From Marivirga tractuosa DSM 4126 (GTDB taxonomy: Bacteria; Bacteroidota; Bacteroidia; Cytophagales; Cyclobacteriaceae): a stretch of 64,000 bases of DNA. The stretch is from NCBI RefSeq assembly GCF_000183425.1, contig NC_014759.1:1674001-1738000 (forward strand), in the 5' to 3' direction. Shown one piece after another: positions 61,269 through 64,000 of the stretch (positions are counted from its first letter, which is position 1; every line of letters begins with the position of its first letter). The translations under genes were made by a program, and so were the position numbers. Below the pieces are notes generated by a model. The model had not been told where the DNA came from. It ran no database searches and saw only the letters and a program-made list of their open reading frames with translations.

Positions 61269-62952
61269 TGAATTTTGAATATTTTCTCTTCCTCCAATAA
61301 TATCTTAAAATGCCAAAAAGTATAATCAAAACAATTGGCAAAGCTACGTTTACAAATTGTAACCATACTTTATCTTCCGATACTTTCACTTTATCTAAAG
61401 GACGGATTTTCAAATCCTTATTCCTCGAAATGAACAAGCCATCTTCATCTAATAAATAGTTTAACATATTGAGAATCAATTGGTCGTTGGCAAAATTTGA
61501 TGGATGCTTTGCATAAGGATCTACTCCCAAAGGAAAAGGCTTATCATTTTTTCTATCGATTTCACTTAACAATAAATCGCCATCCGAAGCGACTATGATT
61601 GAGTTGTCAACGCTTTTGTTCTTTGTATTAGAAGCCTCTTTTCCTTCGGGTGCTAAACGGTTTTGATAAGCTGAAGTGAATTCACCTTCTAGCAAATAAG
61701 CTACTGGTACATTTTTCAAATTGAAATTTTCAGGCTTTATATCTTCTTTTAAATTCTCAAAACTGATATGAATAGGCCCTTTCAGTTTTCGCGTATAATC
61801 GGAAGTAAAAATCAATGGCGTTTTCTTAATCCCGCTTGCGGTTACTGTATCAATTGAACTCACAAACTTGCCATAAACTGCATTCATGTTTCGTACAATC
61901 GGATGATCCGCATATTTATTCAAAATGATATAATAAGGCCAAGGCAATAATTGAATCTGTGGGTCTTTACCCAAATTGCCTGTTACTATAGGGAAATTCC
62001 CACTATTGACATCCTGCAAAACATCTTTATTTACACGAACCCCATATTTGAATAACAAATCATCAAGCCCTGTTTCAATAGGTAAAGCCATGGCTCCATA
62101 ATCTTTAATGGAATCCACATCCATCATTAAGCCATCCAGGAAAAATAAGCTTTTTCCTCCATTCATGATGTATTGATCAATATCGTAAAGCTCAGTATTG
62201 CTAAAATCCTCAGTAGGTCTTAAAAATATGGTCGCATCAAAATTGGACAATCTTTCCGTATTTTGAACAGGAATTAAATCATATTTAGAGCTGACCGCAT
62301 CATTCAATCCCTTCAAGACTTTCCCGGAAGGAGCTCCTTTTCCTTGAAATAAAGCCACACTCTGCCTATTAGGATTTGCAAGGCTTTTGACAGTGCTGGC
62401 TAATTCATATTCCAAATTTTCAATAGATTGGGTAATAGCTTGACTTGCTCCTGCAGCATTATTTCCATTCAATAGAATAACGGGCAAACTTCTTCCTCCA
62501 TAAGAAATCTCGGCTCCAGGAAAAATTAGCTTTTGAGTTTTCTTTCCTTCCGAATTATCAAAAACAGTGGTAGGTTGAATGCCTTTATCCACTAAATATC
62601 TGTAAAATTCATTTCGTGCATTGGCCGAACTGGCTTCATCAGGATTGATGAAACTATATTGCAGATTCCCATAAGCATAGGTTTTAAATTGCTCTAAAGT
62701 CTGCTTAATAGCGGTCTGCAAACGACTAAACTCCGCATTAATATCACCAGCCAAATAAACCTCGACATAAACCGGTTCTTCTAGGTTTTGCAACAAGGAA
62801 ATAGTCGCTTCATTCATGGAATAGCGCTTTTCTTCTGTCAAATCCCAACGGAAAATCTGATGACGCATGGCAAGGTTTACCAATATCACCAAAGTGAGCA
62901 GGATCAAAAACTTGAGCGTATATTCTGTTGTCTTTCTATTTAAGAATTCCAT
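61261..62952 (-). CDS. gldG: Gliding-motility ABC transporter auxiliary protein GldG
   Basis: About 563 aa from the ATG at 62952 (MEFLNRKTTEYTLKF); an ATG at 62973 adds seven residues. It is anchored by a helix near 9-28 and a C-terminal helix near 535-555. Between them lies the ABC_transp_aux fold with NLEEPVYVEVYLAGDINAEF near 55-75 and LNGNNAAGASQAITQSIENLEYEL. GldA, GldF and GldG together are required for gliding in F. johnsoniae. The substrate remains unknown. Confidence 0.9.
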   Translation of the reverse strand: MEFLNRKTTEYTLKFLILLTLVILVNLAMRHQIFRWDLTEEKRYSMNEATISLLQNLEEPVYVEVYLAGDINAEFSRLQTAIKQTLEQFKTYAYGNLQYSFINPDEASSANARNEFYRYLVDKGIQPTTVFDNSEGKKTQKLIFPGAEISYGGRSLPVILLNGNNAAGASQAITQSIENLEYELASTVKSLANPNRQSVALFQGKGAPSGKVLKGLNDAVSSKYDLIPVQNTERLSNFDATIFLRPTEDFSNTELYDIDQYIMNGGKSLFFLDGLMMDVDSIKDYGAMALPIETGLDDLLFKYGVRVNKDVLQDVNSGNFPIVTGNLGKDPQIQLLPWPYYIILNKYADHPIVRNMNAVYGKFVSSIDTVTASGIKKTPLIFTSDYTRKLKGPIHISFENLKEDIKPENFNLKNVPVAYLLEGEFTSAYQNRLAPEGKEASNTKNKSVDNSIIVASDGDLLLSEIDRKNDKPFPLGVDPYAKHPSNFANDQLILNMLNYLLDEDGLFISRNKDLKIRPLDKVKVSEDKVWLQFVNVALPIVLIILFGILRYYWRKRKYSKFNG

Positions 62953-63674
62953 TTCCTCAATTTTAAAACCCAAAAAGTAGCTCCTAAAAACAATGCTGTT
63001 ATAGCAAGAAAATACAGGATATCTCGAAAATCAATTACTCCCTTCCCTAAGGAATCATAATGCGCTAGCATTCCAATTTTTTCAAGCTGAAAACCAGCAT
63101 TTGCTAAAAATGGCAGATCAGATACTGAGGAAAATCCCATAAAAAAGATAAAGCTGATAAAAACAGCAATGATAAATGCCACAATCTGATTTTCAGATAA
63201 GGAAGAAGCAAATATTCCAATGCCTGTATAAGCAGAAACTAAAAACAATAAACCTACATAAGCGCCCATTATCCCTGCTGAATCAATATTGCCTACCGGA
63301 TTACTGAGATAGGACAAAGAAAAATAATAAACCAAAGTGGGAATCAATGAAATCACAACAAGTACTAATCCCGCTAAATATTTTCCCAACAATAATTTTA
63401 GTTCTGTGATCGGTTTAGTCATCAACAATTCAAAAGTGCCGCTTTTCGATTCTTCAGCCAATGCTTTCATGGTGATGGCTGGAATTAAAAACATCAATAC
63501 ATAAGGCGCCAAATTGAAGAAAATGCCCATATCGGCATAACCATATTCAAAAATGGCGGTATCAGGAAAAACCCAAACCAACAATCCCATGCTGACCAAA
63601 AAAACACCCATGACTAAATAGGCGATGAGTGAATTTAAAAAGCTGTTAATTTCTTTTGTAAAAATACTCCACAT
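62940..63674 (-). CDS. gldF: Gliding-motility ABC transporter permease GldF
   Basis: A 244-aa permease with six predicted membrane segments. The first 15 residues MWSIFTKEINSFLNS are typical of GldF/ABC-2 permeases, and MKALAEESKSGTFELLMTKPIT near 65-86 is the coupling region. It overlaps gldG and lies 4 bp after gldA. Together they form the ABC exporter associated with gliding. Confidence 0.93.
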   Translation of the reverse strand: MWSIFTKEINSFLNSLIAYLVMGVFLVSMGLLVWVFPDTAIFEYGYADMGIFFNLAPYVLMFLIPAITMKALAEESKSGTFELLMTKPITELKLLLGKYLAGLVLVVISLIPTLVYYFSLSYLSNPVGNIDSAGIMGAYVGLLFLVSAYTGIGIFASSLSENQIVAFIIAVFISFIFFMGFSSVSDLPFLANAGFQLEKIGMLAHYDSLGKGVIDFRDILYFLAITALFLGATFWVLKLRKWNS

Positions 63675-63678
63675 AGGC

Positions 63679-64000
63679 TCAGTTATTTTGGGTGAGTTTG
63701 TGAAACACTTCTTCCATATTGCCTTTTTCCAGTGAAATTCCGACTAAATCCACATCGTTTTGCGTAACCCAATTCAAGATTTCTTTTCTGATATCTTTTG
63801 TGGTTTCTAATAAATATTCCGTTTCAGTTACCAACTTCAATGTATTGACTTCTTGGTGAGTAGTCCAAAATGATAGATCCGCCTGTTTTTCCAATTCAAT
63901 TTTTATGGTAAACTTCTCTTTTTCTTCTGTCAGTTCATTTACTGACTGATCTGCAACCAATTTCCCTTCTTTGATAATGATAGCACGATTACAAAGTGCT
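63679..64000 (-). CDS. gldA: Gliding-motility ABC transporter ATP-binding protein GldA (N-terminal part outside window)
   Basis: This is the C-terminal segment only. From the window edge it reads LCNRAIIIKEGKLVADQSVNEL, the strand and loop after the H-loop of an ABC ATPase. A domain with IVGISLEKGNMEEVFHKLT follows, as in GldA/CcmA ATPases. The Walker motifs are beyond 64000. Its stop lies 4 bp from the gldF start. Confidence 0.9.
   Translation of the reverse strand, partial: ALCNRAIIIKEGKLVADQSVNELTEEKEKFTIKIELEKQADLSFWTTHQEVNTLKLVTETEYLLETTKDIRKEILNWVTQNDVDLVGISLEKGNMEEVFHKLTQNN

Noticed and set aside
1..64000. CRISPR arrays, rRNA, insertion-sequence transposases
   Set aside because: I looked for regularly spaced repeats, rRNA cores and transposase motifs and saw none.

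Overview
The window is AT-rich chromosomal DNA from a gliding member of the Bacteroidota, most likely a marine Cytophagales bacterium of the Marivirga type. That placement is an inference. It rests on a gldA-gldF-gldG cluster, a type IX secretion C-terminal sorting domain, DUF4252 proteins behind an ECF sigma factor, promoters of the TTG-N19-TAnnTTTG form, few Shine-Dalgarno sequences, and a tmRNA tag ending NYAMAA, as in Cytophaga.

Layout. Positions 1-13761 are ordinary chromosome: a large secreted TPR protein, a lipoprotein asparaginase-type hydrolase, a fatty acid desaturase, a uracil-DNA glycosylase, an ABC-2 exporter, an ECF sigma/anti-sigma/DUF4252 operon, and a pirin-MarR-ene reductase operon. 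Positions 13912-37224 are a 23.3-kb integrated island. Positions 37216-64000 are again core: ssrA (tmRNA), ffs (SRP RNA), a fructose-6-phosphate aldolase-type transaldolase, ftsE, two large secreted proteins, cdd, deoC, a SulP transporter with a carbonic anhydrase, pcm, phenylalanine hydroxylase, dnaN, a ParDE pair and the gld gliding genes.

The island sits in the 3' end of ssrA. It has cut ssrA off from its own terminator, which now lies at 13875-13907 next to the left att site. A 10-bp core (GTGGAGTTGG) occurs at both ends as direct repeats. A third, inverted copy lies inside at 34663-34672. This internal copy carries exactly the flanks expected of the circular form's attP. A 1330-bp inverted repeat (IR-A, 13912-15241 and 33343-34672) and a 203-bp inverted repeat (IR-B, 34663-34865 and 37022-37224) follow from this and divide the island into two invertible blocks. 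The larger block carries a defence cargo: type I restriction-modification hsdM-hsdS-(DUF262/DUF1524)-hsdR, an FRG-domain protein and a HEPN-like two-gene operon. It also carries a VirE_N/BT4734-type primase-like protein, an XRE regulator and a serine recombinase. The smaller block carries the tyrosine integrase and a secreted protein of unknown function.

The strongest regulatory finding is outside the island. phhA (phenylalanine 4-hydroxylase, which makes tyrosine) is preceded by a 27-codon leader ORF with five consecutive Tyr codons, a near-perfect promoter placed so that the mRNA would be almost leaderless, and a 12-bp intrinsic terminator. This is the layout of ribosome-mediated attenuation by tyrosine. 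A second hairpin/short-ORF arrangement with attenuator-like geometry lies in the island at 28801-28915, upstream of an uncharacterised 462-aa protein.
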